DNA of 64,000 nucleotides from Pseudolabrys sp. FHR47 (GCF_005153485.1 NZ_CP039740.1:744001-808000), one strand, 5' to 3'; shown: positions 44,272 through 54,087, counted from the first letter of the stretch. The notes: generated from the sequence alone by a model not told the origin. Translations and numbers: made by a program.

Positions 44272-45249
44272 TCAGAAGTCGAAATTGATCATCTTCTTCA
44301 TCACCAGAACGCCCATCGCCATCCACACCGCCGAAGCGGCGAGCATGATGTGGCCGAGCTGTTCCGTGAAAAGAAGATTGATGTAGGACGGGCTGGTAAT
44401 CCAGACGAGAGTCATCACAGCGAGCGGCAATGCGCCGATGATGCCGGCAGAGGCCTTCGCCTCCTGCGACATGGCCTGGATCTTGGCTTTCATCTTCTTG
44501 CGGTCGCGCAGCACACGCGACAGGTTACCCAGCGCTTCCGACAGGTTGCCGCCGGCCTTCTGCTGGATGGCGATGACGATGCCGAAGAAATTCGCTTCCG
44601 GCACAGGCATGCGTTCGTACAGCTTGCCACAGGCCTCACCGAGCGGCAGACCGATGGCCTGGGTCTCGAGGATGGCGCGGAATTCCGAGCGCACCGGCTC
44701 GGGCGCGTCAATCGTGATCATTCTGATGCAGTCGAGCAGGGGCAGGCCGGCTTTGACGCCGCGCACGATGACATCGACGGCGTCCGGGAAACCGTTGAGG
44801 AACTTCTGTTCGCGCCGCTTCTTCAGATAGCCCAGAAGCCAGCGCGGAATGCCGAAGGCGCCGGCGAAGCCAAGGCCGACCGCTGGCAACGGTCCGGCAT
44901 TGGCGAGCATGCCGAGAAGGAACATGACGACACCGATGCCGCCGGAGACGATGAAGAAGGTTTGCTTGGACCAGCTCAGGCCCGCCTGCGTGATGCGGAC
45001 AGCCAGCGGCGGCGACTTATGCTTGCGGTTGCGTTCCTCGACTTCCTTGAGCGTATTCTCGATGGTATCGCGCCGGCTCTTCTGCGGCCCGCGCGTTTTG
45101 CGCGCGATGGGCTCGGCACGCGCCACGCTGGCGACGCGCTGCTCGGCCTTCTTCTCGCCCGACAGGATCGGATAGAGGAAGACATAGGCAACGCCGCCGA
45201 TGGCGACGGCGGCTAAGAAGGAGATGGCCAGCGCGTTGATTTCCGGCAC
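44272..45249 (-). CDS. tadB: Tad pilus inner-membrane platform protein TadB
   Basis: The 325-residue GspF-domain protein is paralogous to TadC, with hydrophobic segments at the N-terminus (ISFLAAVAIGGVAYVFLY), mid-protein (FFIVSGGIGVVMFLLGMLAN) and C-terminus. The F domain includes GLPLLDCIRMI and FFGIVIAIQQKAGGNLSEAL. It lies 2 bases after the cpaF stop and 10 bases before tadC. Confidence 0.94.
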   Translation of the reverse strand: MPEINALAISFLAAVAIGGVAYVFLYPILSGEKKAEQRVASVARAEPIARKTRGPQKSRRDTIENTLKEVEERNRKHKSPPLAVRITQAGLSWSKQTFFIVSGGIGVVMFLLGMLANAGPLPAVGLGFAGAFGIPRWLLGYLKKRREQKFLNGFPDAVDVIVRGVKAGLPLLDCIRMITIDAPEPVRSEFRAILETQAIGLPLGEACGKLYERMPVPEANFFGIVIAIQQKAGGNLSEALGNLSRVLRDRKKMKAKIQAMSQEAKASAGIIGALPLAVMTLVWITSPSYINLLFTEQLGHIMLAASAVWMAMGVLVMKKMINFDF

Positions 45250-45251
45250 GG

Positions 45252-46784
45252 TCAGCCTCGCATCCCTTGGCTAGCGTCCTCGGCGGCATCGAGTGCCTGA
45301 GCGAGACGCTTCTCCTCGCCGTAATAGCGAGCGCGATCCCAGAAGCGCGGCCGGCCGATACCGGTCGAGCGGTGGCGGCCGATAATGTTGCCGTCGGCGT
45401 CTTCGCCGACCATGTCGTAAAGGAACAGATCCTGTGTGATGATGACGTCGCCTTCCAGGCCCATCACTTCGGTGATGTGGGTGATGCGACGTGAACCGTC
45501 GCGCAGGCGCGCGGCCTGGACCACGACGTCGACGGAGGCGACGATCATTTCGCGGATGGTCCTCGACGGCAGCGAGAAGCCGCCCATGGTGATCATCGAT
45601 TCAAGTCGCGACAGGGCTTCGCGCGGGTTGTTGGCGTGCAGCGTGCCCATCGAGCCGTCATGGCCGGTATTCATGGCCTGCAGCAGGTCGAAGGCTTCCG
45701 AGCCGCGGACTTCGCCGACGATGATGCGTTCCGGGCGCATACGCAGACAGTTGCGGACCAGGTCGCGCATGGTCACCTGGCCTTCGCCCTCGAGGTTCGG
45801 CGGACGGGTTTCCAGGCGCACCACGTGCGGCTGCTGTAACTGAAGTTCGGCGGCGTCTTCGCAGGTGATGATACGCTCGTCGGAGTCGATGAACTGCGTC
45901 AGACAGTTGAGCAGCGTTGTCTTGCCGGAGCCGGTGCCGCCGGACACCAGCGTATTGACCCGGCAGCGGCCAAGAATCCGCAGAATTTCCGCGCCCTGTT
46001 CGGTGACGGTCCCGAACTTGACGAGCTGATCGAGCGTCAGCTTGTCCTTCTTGAACTTACGAATTGTCAGCGCGGGGCCGTCGATCGCCAGCGGCGGTAC
46101 GATGGCGTTGACGCGGGAGCCATCGGGCAAGCGCGCGTCGCAGATCGGCGAAGCTTCGTCGACGCGGCGACCGACCTGGCTGACGATACGCTGACAGATG
46201 TTCAGGAGCTGCTGGTTGTCGCGGAAGCGGATGCCGGTGCGCTGAATCTTGCCTTTGACTTCGATGTAGACCGTGCCGGAGCCGTTCACCATGATGTCGG
46301 CGATATCGTCGCGCGCAAGCAGGGGCTCGAGCGGTCCGAAGCCGAGTACGTCGTTGCAGATGTCGTCGAGCAGCTCTTCCTGCTCGGAGATCGACATCAC
46401 AATGTTTTTGATCGAGATGATCTCGTTGACGATATCGCGGATTTCCTCGCGCGCGGATTCGGCGTCGAGGCGGGCAAGCTGCGCGAGGTCGATGGCTTCG
46501 ATCAGCGCGCCGAAGATCGTGCCCTTGGTGGTGTAATAAGCCTCCGAGCGGCGGGAATCGATCGCCGGCATGTTGACGGCCGCCTGCCGACGTTCCGGCG
46601 TTGGCGCCGGCACCAGCGGTGCGCCAAGCCCCTCTGATGGAAACGGGGTGCGGCCGGTATCGACGGGCGGCGCCGGCGCCGGCGCGGCGGGAGTGGGTGC
46701 GGCAGGCGCATGCTGCGCCGGCGCCGGCTGCATCGCCGGGGCAGGGCTGCGAATTTCGGCGGTGGCGCCACGCTTACCGAACAC
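45252..46784 (-). CDS. cpaF: Tad pilus ATPase CpaF/TadA
   Basis: Hexameric secretion ATPase powering pilus assembly and, in some Tad systems, retraction. The 510-residue protein has a Pro/Ala-rich N-tail (about 80 residues), an N-terminal helical domain, Walker A GGTGSGKT with Lys288, an Asp box and Walker B around [16 protein letters not shown], and the His box near [18 protein letters not shown]. It lies 50 bases after cpaE. Confidence 0.96.
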   Translation of the reverse strand: MFGKRGATAEIRSPAPAMQPAPAQHAPAAPTPAAPAPAPPVDTGRTPFPSEGLGAPLVPAPTPERRQAAVNMPAIDSRRSEAYYTTKGTIFGALIEAIDLAQLARLDAESAREEIRDIVNEIISIKNIVMSISEQEELLDDICNDVLGFGPLEPLLARDDIADIMVNGSGTVYIEVKGKIQRTGIRFRDNQQLLNICQRIVSQVGRRVDEASPICDARLPDGSRVNAIVPPLAIDGPALTIRKFKKDKLTLDQLVKFGTVTEQGAEILRILGRCRVNTLVSGGTGSGKTTLLNCLTQFIDSDERIITCEDAAELQLQQPHVVRLETRPPNLEGEGQVTMRDLVRNCLRMRPERIIVGEVRGSEAFDLLQAMNTGHDGSMGTLHANNPREALSRLESMITMGGFSLPSRTIREMIVASVDVVVQAARLRDGSRRITHITEVMGLEGDVIITQDLFLYDMVGEDADGNIIGRHRSTGIGRPRFWDRARYYGEEKRLAQALDAAEDASQGMRG

Positions 46785-46834
46785 GTCGACTTACTCCAAA
46801 CACTTCCAGCAGACTTGTGGTAGCCGCGCAGGCA

Positions 46835-48112
46835 CTAGCCCGCGCGCTTGAGCAATTTGCCGAGCAGACTTTGGCGGCCGCGCTTGGCTTCGGCGCGACC
46901 GGTCAGGACCTGGGCCATCTGGCGGAACAGGTCAGCCGTTTTGTGATTGGCCGCGACTTCCGCGATCATCTGGCCGTTATTGGCGGCAGTGCCGAACAAT
47001 TGCGGCTCGAAGGGAATCACGGTCAGTGGTTGATCTTCCAGCGCCTTGGCGAAATCGGCCGGCGCGATCTCCGGCCGTTTCGGCACGCCGATCTGATTCA
47101 GGCAGTAGTGCGGCGGATGGTCGTTCGGCCGCGCCGCGCGCAACAGATCGACCATGTTCTTGGCATTGCGCAGATTGGCGAGATCGGGGCCGGCGACGAT
47201 GAGGATCTCGTCGGCGCTGATCAGCAATCGGCGGGTCCAGCCGGACCACAGGTGCGGTACGTCGAGGACGACGCAGGGGATCGAGGCGCGCATCGAGTCG
47301 AGAATGGCGTCGAACGCTTCGGCGCCGAAATCATAGACACGATCGAGCGTCGCCGGCGCTGCCAGCAGGCTGAGGTGGTCGGTGCATTTCGACAGCAGGC
47401 GGTCGACGAAAGCGGTGTCGATGCGGTCCGGTGAGAACACCGCATCGGCGATACCCTGCGGGGGGTCCTGGTTGTAATCGAGGCCGGCGGTGCCGAAAGC
47501 AAGATCGAGGTCGGTGACCACGCTATCAAGGCTGAGGTCGCGCGCGATCGCCCAGCCGATATTGTGGGCCACGGTGGAGGCACCGACGCCGCCTTTGGCG
47601 CCGACAACGGCGATGATGCGGCCGACGGGTTTGGCTTCCGGAGAATGGAACAGGCCGCAGACGGAACGGACGACGTCCAGCGTCGAGACCGGCGCGATCA
47701 GGTAATCGCTGACACCGCGGCGGGTGAGTTCGCGATAGAGCGTCACATCGTTGATGCGGCCGACGACAATCACGCGCGTGCCGGCGTCGCACACCTCGGC
47801 GAGCTGATCGAGGCGGGCCAAGATGGAGTCGCCACGGCCGTCGGCTTCAATGATGATGACGTTCGGTGTCGGCGACATCCGATAGGCTTCGACCGCGGCC
47901 GCGGCGCCACCCATCTGTATCTTCACATGCGCTTTGGCCAGACGACGGTCTTCCCCGGCCGACTGCACGGCGGCCGCCGTTTCGACGGTGTCGCAGAAGG
48001 CTTGCACAGAAACGCGCGGCGCCGGCGCGATGTGTTCGTCAGATGGCAATGCCGCCGCCGGCGGCTGGCCGTCGTCCTGGACTGTCGAAAGGAGACTGGC
48101 GTTCTTGATCAT
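46835..48112 (-). CDS. cpaE: Pilus localisation ATPase-like protein CpaE/TadZ
   Basis: The 425-residue MinD/ParA-family protein has an N-terminal atypical receiver domain and a deviant P-loop VVGAKGGVGASTVAHNIG (Lys conserved, final Ser-Thr), then DLDLAFGTAGLDYNQDPPQG. It sets the position of pilus assembly at the pole in related bacteria. It overlaps cpaD by ATGA. Confidence 0.94.
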   Translation of the reverse strand: MIKNASLLSTVQDDGQPPAAALPSDEHIAPAPRVSVQAFCDTVETAAAVQSAGEDRRLAKAHVKIQMGGAAAAVEAYRMSPTPNVIIIEADGRGDSILARLDQLAEVCDAGTRVIVVGRINDVTLYRELTRRGVSDYLIAPVSTLDVVRSVCGLFHSPEAKPVGRIIAVVGAKGGVGASTVAHNIGWAIARDLSLDSVVTDLDLAFGTAGLDYNQDPPQGIADAVFSPDRIDTAFVDRLLSKCTDHLSLLAAPATLDRVYDFGAEAFDAILDSMRASIPCVVLDVPHLWSGWTRRLLISADEILIVAGPDLANLRNAKNMVDLLRAARPNDHPPHYCLNQIGVPKRPEIAPADFAKALEDQPLTVIPFEPQLFGTAANNGQMIAEVAANHKTADLFRQMAQVLTGRAEAKRGRQSLLGKLLKRAG

Positions 48113-48855
48113 TTTCCGATGTCGCTGATTTTGCCGCTGTCGAAACCGCTGGAGGAGTTCTGATAGCTGCCGCTCGGATTCTCGCCTTTACGATACTTGT
48201 CGAGCGCGACCGAGCGGCGGGCCGCATAGGCCGGCTGTTCGCCGCGCGGCTGCACGAGATCGGCCGGGTTGTCGACCATCGAGGCGAGATTGCGCTGTGA
48301 TGAGCAGCCGAAATTCCAGAACGGCCGGTTTTGATTGTAGCCCTTCTCCATGCTCGGCCCGATATCTTCGGGCCACTGACCGCACGGACCGGCTTCGGCG
48401 ACCATCTTGGAGTACTCGATCTTGATCGAGGCCAGCGACGCCGCCTCCGGGCGGTATTGACGGACATAGACGGCTTTGCCCGGCACGCCGGACGCCGCGA
48501 AAATCGAATGAATCTCGCGCATGGAATCGGCTGCTGCGCGATCGGTCGGACCGCCGCGCGGCACCAGCACGACGATGCCGCTGTTGGCTTCGCGCTTCCA
48601 CCACTGGGCAAAGGCCAGTACGTCGGCGCGCTGCGCCGGCGTCAGGCCGCCTCGATTGCGGCCGAGAAACACGTCGACCTGCCGTGAACCTTCGCGCACC
48701 GTGATCGGGTGGCGATCACGATAGTCGAACGGGTAATCGTTCTTGGCCGTCTGGGTCTGGTTGCAGGCCCCGAGCACGCTGGTCAGCGCGGCGGCGGCGA
48801 ACAGCCGCAGCATCGCGTGGCGGCGCCGAGCCTTAGTGTCTCGCGAATTCGTCAT
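48109..48855 (-). CDS. cpaD: Pilus assembly protein CpaD
   Basis: The 248-residue lipoprotein-like protein (LTSVLGAC near residue 30) has the CpaD core YDYRDRHPI-like YPFDYRDRHPITVREGSRQ, WGCSSQRN-like NFGCSSQRNLASMVDNP, and ADLVQPR. It is an outer-membrane-associated secretin partner. ATG 48855 has GGAG 8 bases upstream and is preferred over a TTG at 48876 that overlaps the cpaC stop. Confidence 0.92.
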   Translation of the reverse strand: MTNSRDTKARRRHAMLRLFAAAALTSVLGACNQTQTAKNDYPFDYRDRHPITVREGSRQVDVFLGRNRGGLTPAQRADVLAFAQWWKREANSGIVVLVPRGGPTDRAAADSMREIHSIFAASGVPGKAVYVRQYRPEAASLASIKIEYSKMVAEAGPCGQWPEDIGPSMEKGYNQNRPFWNFGCSSQRNLASMVDNPADLVQPRGEQPAYAARRSVALDKYRKGENPSGSYQNSSSGFDSGKISDIGK

Positions 48856-48872
48856 GGCATCGTCTCCGCCGC

Positions 48873-50357
48873 TCAATCGAGGATGAACCCGTATTTGCTC
48901 CGGGAAGCACCGGCCGGGGCTGGGGCCGGTTGGTTCGTATTGCCGTAAATACGGTTGAGTTTGCCGAGCAATATGGTCGACGGGTCGCTCGGGTCGGCAA
49001 ATCCGTCATCCGGCCGTGACAACTGCTTCTGCGCGACCGCGCGCACCACGTAAGGCGTGACGATGACCACCAGCTCGGTCTGGTTGTTGACGTAGTCCCG
49101 GCTCTTGAACAGCGTACCGAGGATCGGCAACTGCATGAGGCCGGGAACGCCGTTGATCTGCTGCTTGGTCTTTTCCTGGATCATGCCGGCCAGCGCCAGC
49201 GAGCCGCCCGACGGGATTTCGACGGTGGTTTCAGCGCGGCGGGTCGAGATCGATGGCACAGTGAGCGATGAATTCGACCCCGACACGGTCAGCGTCATCG
49301 AGTTGTCGGTAGACAGATCGGACACTTCCGTCATGACCTTGAGGCTGATGCGGCCTTCCGACAGCACCACCGGCGTGAAGACGAGACCGACGCCGAACTT
49401 CTTGAATTCGATCTCCGGCTGACAGGTCGGCGGCGACTTGGTGGTGTCGCAGGACAGGCCGGACGGAATCGGGAATTCGCCGCCGGCGACGAAACTGGCG
49501 GTTTCTCCGGAAATGGCGGTCAGGTTCGGTTCGGCAAGCGTGCGCAGCACGCCGGCGCGATCCATGGCGCGTAACGTCGCGGTGACGCTCTTGGCGGTGG
49601 CGCCCAACGAGGTGTTGCTCAGCGTCTGGCCGGACGCCGAGAACGGATTCTGCGTGTTGAAGTCCACGACGGCGCTGCCGTAGTTGAAGCTGCCGGACAG
49701 GTCGATGCCGAGTTGCTTGATGATGTCGCGGCGCACCTCGGCAACCGTGACCTTGAGCATGACCTGGTCGCGGCCGCGCACGGTGATGCCGTTGACAACC
49801 CGGGCGCCGTCGCCGACGAGGCGTGAAGCGAGGTCGTAGGCCTGCTGCGATTCAGCGGCGCTCGAGGCCGAGCCCGACAGCATGACGCCTTCGCCGACGC
49901 CCTCGATGCGGATATCGGCCTCGGGCATGGTCTGCTTGAGCGCGGCGCGCAGGCCGTTGAGGTCGCGCGTCACCGCGATGTCGAAGCCGGCGATCTGCTT
50001 GCCGGCGGCGTCGAAGAAGAAGATGTTGGTCTGGCCGATCTTGACGCCGATCATGTAGACCCGGCGCGAGGTCCGCACCACCGCATTGGCGATGGTCGGG
50101 TCGGCGACCAGCACATCCTTGATGTCGGCGGGCAGGTCGATGGCGACCGACTTGCCGATGCCGAGCGGAATGAAGCGCGAGGTTGCTTCGCTCGCCGCCA
50201 CCTGGATCACCGGCACGCCCGCGCCGTCGGCGGCGCGCAGCGGCGCCGGGCCGGTCAGCGCCGCGGTAGCCAGCAGAAGGGCCATGAGGCCGGTGCGCAT
50301 CGGCTTGTGTCTCAGCATCCCGAAGTCCCCAAGACCTTTTGCATAGGAGCGGCTCAT
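48873..50357 (-). CDS. cpaC: Pilus secretin CpaC/RcpA
   Basis: The 494-residue outer-membrane channel has a signal peptide (LMALLLATAALTGPAPLRA), a T2SS/T3SS pilus N-terminal domain (RFIPLGIGKSVAIDLPADIK), a BON-like region (IEGVGEGVMLSGSASSAAES) and a C-terminal secretin domain (VPGLMQLPILGTLFKSRDY, ELVVIVTPYVV). It overlaps cpaB by ATGA. Confidence 0.95.
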   Translation of the reverse strand: MSRSYAKGLGDFGMLRHKPMRTGLMALLLATAALTGPAPLRAADGAGVPVIQVAASEATSRFIPLGIGKSVAIDLPADIKDVLVADPTIANAVVRTSRRVYMIGVKIGQTNIFFFDAAGKQIAGFDIAVTRDLNGLRAALKQTMPEADIRIEGVGEGVMLSGSASSAAESQQAYDLASRLVGDGARVVNGITVRGRDQVMLKVTVAEVRRDIIKQLGIDLSGSFNYGSAVVDFNTQNPFSASGQTLSNTSLGATAKSVTATLRAMDRAGVLRTLAEPNLTAISGETASFVAGGEFPIPSGLSCDTTKSPPTCQPEIEFKKFGVGLVFTPVVLSEGRISLKVMTEVSDLSTDNSMTLTVSGSNSSLTVPSISTRRAETTVEIPSGGSLALAGMIQEKTKQQINGVPGLMQLPILGTLFKSRDYVNNQTELVVIVTPYVVRAVAQKQLSRPDDGFADPSDPSTILLGKLNRIYGNTNQPAPAPAGASRSKYGFILD

Positions 50358-51142
50358 CGCGGCGTGCTCACGGTTGATATGCCGAAGCGGACGATGTTGA
50401 TGCCGGTGTTGCGCGGAGCTTCGACCGGTGCATCCGTCTTCTCGGCATCGGTGATGCTGCGTAACGCCAGCGACAGGGTTCCGCGCTTCTGCGAAAGCGC
50501 CAGAGTTTCGGTCTGCGCGGGCGAAAGTTCGAGCGTCGCGGTCTTGCCCATGACGACTTTCTGGCCGCCTTTCTCCTCGACATTCTGATCGATGGCGAGC
50601 ACGCGGATATTGCTGAGCACAACTTCGCTGGTGTGCGACTCGACGCCGGTGGCCTTCTCGGCCTCGAGATCGCGACGCGTCAGGAGCACGTCGACGCGGT
50701 CATTCGGCAGGATGAAGCCGCCGGCCGACGTTTCCGGCGATATTTGGGTCGACACCGCGCGCATGCCCGGCGGCAGGATCGCGGCCATGAAGCCGGACCC
50801 CTTGGCGTTCACCAGCTTGGCTTCGCGGATCGGTTCGCCGGCGACGAAGGGATAACGCGCGATCTGACCCGACAGGTCCTCGAGCGCGCCCGGCCGATCG
50901 CTCTTACGGATGAAGTTGCCGGTCGCGGCTTCCTTGGGCCAGGCCTGCCAGCTCATTTCACCGGCGCCGAGGGTCTGGCCCATGCCGATATTGTTCTTGG
51001 CGATGAGGACGTCGACGGTTTCGGGTTTGGCGACGACGGGCGCCGGCGCCTCAGGCGGCTTTTCGCTGCGGCCAGCCAGCATGGCCGCCACGCCGCCGGC
51101 GGCGATAGCGACCGTCAAGACAACAAGGCGCGCGGCTTTCAT
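50354..51142 (-). CDS. cpaB: Pilus assembly protein CpaB/RcpC
   Basis: The 262-residue periplasmic protein has an N-terminal anchor (VVLTVAIAAGGVAAMLAG) and a SAF domain (VLIAKNNIGMGQTLGAGEM), then the RcpC-like ILPPGMRAVSTQISPETSAG segment and PNDRVDVLLTRR. It stabilises the secretin in Tad systems. The gap to cpaA upstream is 220 bases, with several TTAA motifs near 51244 and 51270 but no clear promoter. Confidence 0.94.
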   Translation of the reverse strand: MKAARLVVLTVAIAAGGVAAMLAGRSEKPPEAPAPVVAKPETVDVLIAKNNIGMGQTLGAGEMSWQAWPKEAATGNFIRKSDRPGALEDLSGQIARYPFVAGEPIREAKLVNAKGSGFMAAILPPGMRAVSTQISPETSAGGFILPNDRVDVLLTRRDLEAEKATGVESHTSEVVLSNIRVLAIDQNVEEKGGQKVVMGKTATLELSPAQTETLALSQKRGTLSLALRSITDAEKTDAPVEAPRNTGINIVRFGISTVSTPR

Positions 51143-51362
51143 ACGCTGACTCTCACCGATACCGACGACAAGACGCCGTCAAAATCCACATGGCGGCCGA
51201 AGCGGTCGCCCGCATGGATTTGACCAGCTAAAGGTCAAGGCATGGTTAAGGAGAGGTGAGTAAGTCGAGTTAATAAACACTTTCCGCGCGAGTTCCGGCG
51301 ACAGCGAATGTTCTTCCGCACCGGAGCGGCTGCATGCGGCGGATCGAAACGGCGACGAGCTG

Positions 51363-51872
51363 TTAGTTGAACCCGCCGGGCATCCAGCCGGTCTTCGGGT
51401 AAACGATCAACGCAGCCGCGGCCAGCGCGATGCCATAGGGCACCCCGGCGCCGGCTTCGTGCAGACGCATGATCCAGCCCTGGCGTGCGAGTGGCGCCGG
51501 TAATGGCAGCTTGCGGAACTGGATCAGGAGGAGCGTCAGCGCGCCGCCGAAGATCGAAGCGTAGATCATATAGTCGAGCAGATGATCGAAGCCGAACCAC
51601 AATGCGGTGGCGGCCACCAGCTTGGCGTCGCCGCCGCCGATCCATCCCTGAGCGAAAAAGACGAAGCCGACGGCGAGAACGGCCGCTGCTGCCAGCACAT
51701 GCATGCCGATGGTCTGCAGCGGCATGCCGGTGAACAACGCCATGGCCAGGAACGCTGCGCTGAGCGCAAGCGACAGTCGATTGGAGATCGTCATGGTCAG
51801 GAGGTCGCTGGAAGCGGCAAAGGCCATCAGCGCCGGAAATACAACGAGCCTGACCGTATCGAGCGCCGTCAT
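51363..51872 (-). CDS. cpaA: Prepilin peptidase CpaA/TadV (A24 family)
   Basis: The 169-residue integral-membrane aspartyl peptidase cleaves and matures Flp pilin. The two catalytic Asp are in DLLTMTISNRLSLAL near residue 23 and GGGDAKLVAATALWFG near residue 76. It has the short, single-domain form usual for Tad systems. ATG 51872 has AAGGAT upstream. Confidence 0.95.
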   Translation of the reverse strand: MTALDTVRLVVFPALMAFAASSDLLTMTISNRLSLALSAAFLAMALFTGMPLQTIGMHVLAAAAVLAVGFVFFAQGWIGGGDAKLVAATALWFGFDHLLDYMIYASIFGGALTLLLIQFRKLPLPAPLARQGWIMRLHEAGAGVPYGIALAAAALIVYPKTGWMPGGFN

Positions 51873-51999
51873 CGGATTATCCTTCGATCGTGGTCCGGCA
51901 ATCGCCCCGCAGATCGTGCACCGCTGGGACCACCAACAAACGTTAAGCCCGGTTTGCTTGAAGTTCGGTTAGCGCAAAGCATTCAGTTTGCGGTTCAAT

Positions 52000-52032
52000 A
52001 AAGACAAAGGGCTCCGGGTTTGACCGGAGCCC
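52000..52032 (-). terminator. Rho-independent terminator of the flp pilin gene
   Basis: On the minus strand a 9-bp G+C stem (GGGCTCCGG with CCGGAGCCC, 52009-52017 and 52024-52032) is followed by TTTGTCTTTATT. It starts 25 bases after the pilin stop. It should give abundant short pilin mRNA and lower read-through into cpaA, a common expression pattern for major pilins. Confidence 0.9.
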
Positions 52033-52056
52033 TTCGTCGCAACGCGTCGAGCCCGC

Positions 52057-52221
52057 TTACTTGAGCTGGCTCGAAATGCTGTTGAACGAGGTGTTCAGCT
52101 TGGTGCCGAGGCCGTTGACGACCGCGATGATCGCGACGGAAATGCCGGCGGCGATGAGGCCGTACTCGATGGCGGTGGCGCCCGAGTCGTCCTTCATGAA
52201 ACGCACGAACAGGGTCTTCAT
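52057..52221 (-). CDS. flp: Flp/Fap type IVb pilin
   Basis: The 54-residue major pilin of the Tad system has the leader and cleavage region KDDSGATAIEYGLIAAGISV (cut predicted after the Gly before Ala-Thr, with Glu at +4 or +5 and Tyr next) and one hydrophobic helix. ATG 52221 has GGAG 6-7 bases upstream and gives the usual short leader (MKTLFVRFMKDDSG). A longer in-frame ORF upstream is not pilin-like. It is the first gene of the cpa cluster and has its own terminator. Confidence 0.96.
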   Translation of the reverse strand: MKTLFVRFMKDDSGATAIEYGLIAAGISVAIIAVVNGLGTKLNTSFNSISSQLK

Positions 52222-52875
52222 CTGTAGCTCCATTAATCCACGTGGCTGTCTGAGCTGATCGGGTCGCCGGTTTGGCGTCCGGCTGTTCCGATCGTGGGAT
52301 GACACTACGCGTGAGGTCCTTGCGGTCGTCTTAATGTGATTGAATAAACACAGGTACATCTGCCGTAATCTGAGTGTAGTTAATGAGTAGTAACTTAATG
52401 AACATTATGGTTAAGCAGCCTTAAATCGAATATATACGATAGATATTGGATTGCCTCTTTCATCTATATGGTACTTTTGAGAGCTTTATTTGATAAATTT
52501 GCAAATAATACGAAGAGGCGTTGCATTGCGGCATCAACTCAATACTGGGAACGGTCCGAACCGCTGTCTCATGATTACGGCGCCGGCATCCGGCGCGCCG
52601 TCGAATGCGGCTCCGTTGTCACCATTGGACTGGTGCATCGCTTTTACGAATGCGGAACCCCGCAGGCGTTTGGGAGACATGCTGAACGGATGTTTCCATT
52701 TTCCCGCGCCGCCGAGGAACCTTACGCGCGCCATGGCGCGAGGCGCGAGCTGCTCTTGAGAGCAAGCGCGTCATCGGCCTTTGCACTTCGTTCACCAATT
52801 TCAAGTCAACTGGCCCGTATCCGCCGGTGTTTTGAACCGCGCGGTCTAGTGTGTTGCGTAGCGTTGGAGAGAGCG
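52222..52875. promoter_or_regulatory. 654-base A+T-rich non-coding region between flp and the CpaC-N-like gene
   Basis: This is the longest gene-free stretch of the window. The half nearest flp (52330-52510) is strikingly A+T-rich for this genome, with repeated TTAA motifs (for example TTAAGCAGCCTTAA at 52411-52424, spacing one base off the TTAA-N7-TTAA CtrA consensus). It must include the flp promoter and the divergent promoter. An open frame runs through 52468-52875 but its translation lacks any family character or ribosome-binding site and I do not call a gene. Confidence 0.5.
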
Positions 52876-53361
52876 ATGTGGGCCGCGTTCCCCCGTCCTG
52901 AGCGGCTGCTGGCCGTCCTGGCTGGTTTGATGATCGTCGCTTCGCTGACATCGGCGCACGCGGAGACGATCTCGGTCTCGGTCGACGAGGCCCGCCTCAT
53001 GAAGCTCCCGGATAATGTCGCTACCATTGTCATCGGTAACCCGCTGATCGCCGACGCGACGCTTCAGGCCGGCGGCGTTCTCGTGCTCACCGGCAAAGGG
53101 TTCGGCTCCACCAACATGCTGGCGCTCAATCGTGCCGGTAAGACCGTCCTCAATACCACGGTGCAGGTGGTCGGCCCGACCAAATCGGATCTCGTCGTCG
53201 TGTACAAAGGGGTCGAGCGCGAGTCGTATAGCTGCGCGCCGGAATGCGAGAAGCGCCTGACGCTCGGCGATTCAACGGCGTACTTCACCAGCATCCTGTC
53301 ACAATCCGGCGCCCGCATAGGCGGCGCGGGCAGCGGCGGCAGCGCGGCAGGCAACCGCTGA
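52876..53361 (+). CDS. Stand-alone secretin N-terminal (T2SS/T3SS pilus N) domain protein
   Basis: The 161-residue exported protein has a signal peptide (LLAVLAGLMIVASLTSAHA) and one pilus-formation N-terminal domain (RLMKLPDNVATIVIGNPLIA, VLTGKGFGSTNMLALNRAGK) equivalent to residues ~50-130 of CpaC but with no secretin barrel. A tail with CAPEC and a Gly/Ser-rich end (GGAGSGGSAAGN) follows. ATG 52876 has GGAGAG 4 bases upstream. Its place between the pilin and the TadE genes suggests a periplasmic partner of the secretin; the function is unproven. Confidence 0.85.
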   Translation: MWAAFPRPERLLAVLAGLMIVASLTSAHAETISVSVDEARLMKLPDNVATIVIGNPLIADATLQAGGVLVLTGKGFGSTNMLALNRAGKTVLNTTVQVVGPTKSDLVVVYKGVERESYSCAPECEKRLTLGDSTAYFTSILSQSGARIGGAGSGGSAAGNR

Positions 53362-53502
53362 TCGCTCTGTCCGGCACCGTTCACGGTTAGCGCGGACTTA
53401 ACGCGATCGCCGTCTTTTTCATGAATGCCCGCAAGAAATCAAAAACGCGACTTCGCTATAAATAGCTTGGTTGGGCGATGCGGTTTCGGCGGGGACACGG
53501 TC

Positions 53503-54087
53503 ATGTTCAATAGGTTCAGGAGCATCGTTGTCGATCGCTGCGGCGCTGGGAAGTGCGGCGGCGTCGGCCGTCGCTTTATCAAGCAGCAGGACGGCGCCGC
53601 CGCCGTCGAATTCGCGCTGATCGCGACGCCGTTTCTGGCGCTCACTTTCGCGATCATCGAATCCGCCATGGTATTTTTCGCCGGTCAGAGCCTCGAGGCG
53701 GCAACCGCCTCCGCGGCCCGGCTGATTCTGACCGGCCAGGCCCAGACCGGCGGCTACAGCGCTTCCGACTTCAAGACCCAGGTCTGTAACCGCGTCGCCA
53801 GCCTGTTCGACTGCAATGGCGGCGTCTATGTCGATGTGAAGACCTATACGAATTTCAGCTCGGTCAGCACCACGTCACCCGTTACCAACGGCAAACTCGA
53901 CACCTCGAATATGACCTACACCCCCGGCGGACCGGGCTGCATCGTCAAGGTCGCGGTCTATTATCAGTGGCCAATCTATGTGTCGCTGCTCGGAAATAAC
54001 CTGGCGACCCTCGATGGCAACAAGAGGCTGCTGGTGGCGACGTCGGTATTCCGCACTGAGCCTTACGGAGGAACGGGCGGATGCTGA
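53503..54087 (+). CDS. TadE-like minor pilin/pseudopilin 1
   Basis: The ~194-residue protein has a TadE/TadG-like N-terminal hydrophobic helix preceded by a prepilin-type motif (DGAAAVEFALIATPFLALTF). The globular part has cysteines CNRVASLFDC and GPGC. ATG 53503 follows GGGGA and gives a short basic N-tail; ATG 53425 is an alternative. Pseudopilins of this type are cleaved by CpaA. Its end overlaps the next gene by 7 bases. Confidence 0.88.
   Translation: MFNRFRSIVVDRCGAGKCGGVGRRFIKQQDGAAAVEFALIATPFLALTFAIIESAMVFFAGQSLEAATASAARLILTGQAQTGGYSASDFKTQVCNRVASLFDCNGGVYVDVKTYTNFSSVSTTSPVTNGKLDTSNMTYTPGGPGCIVKVAVYYQWPIYVSLLGNNLATLDGNKRLLVATSVFRTEPYGGTGGC

Noticed and set aside
52468..52875. Possible coding extension upstream of the CpaC-N-like protein
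   Set aside because: No ribosome-binding site or family similarity; the signal peptide starts at ATG 52876.
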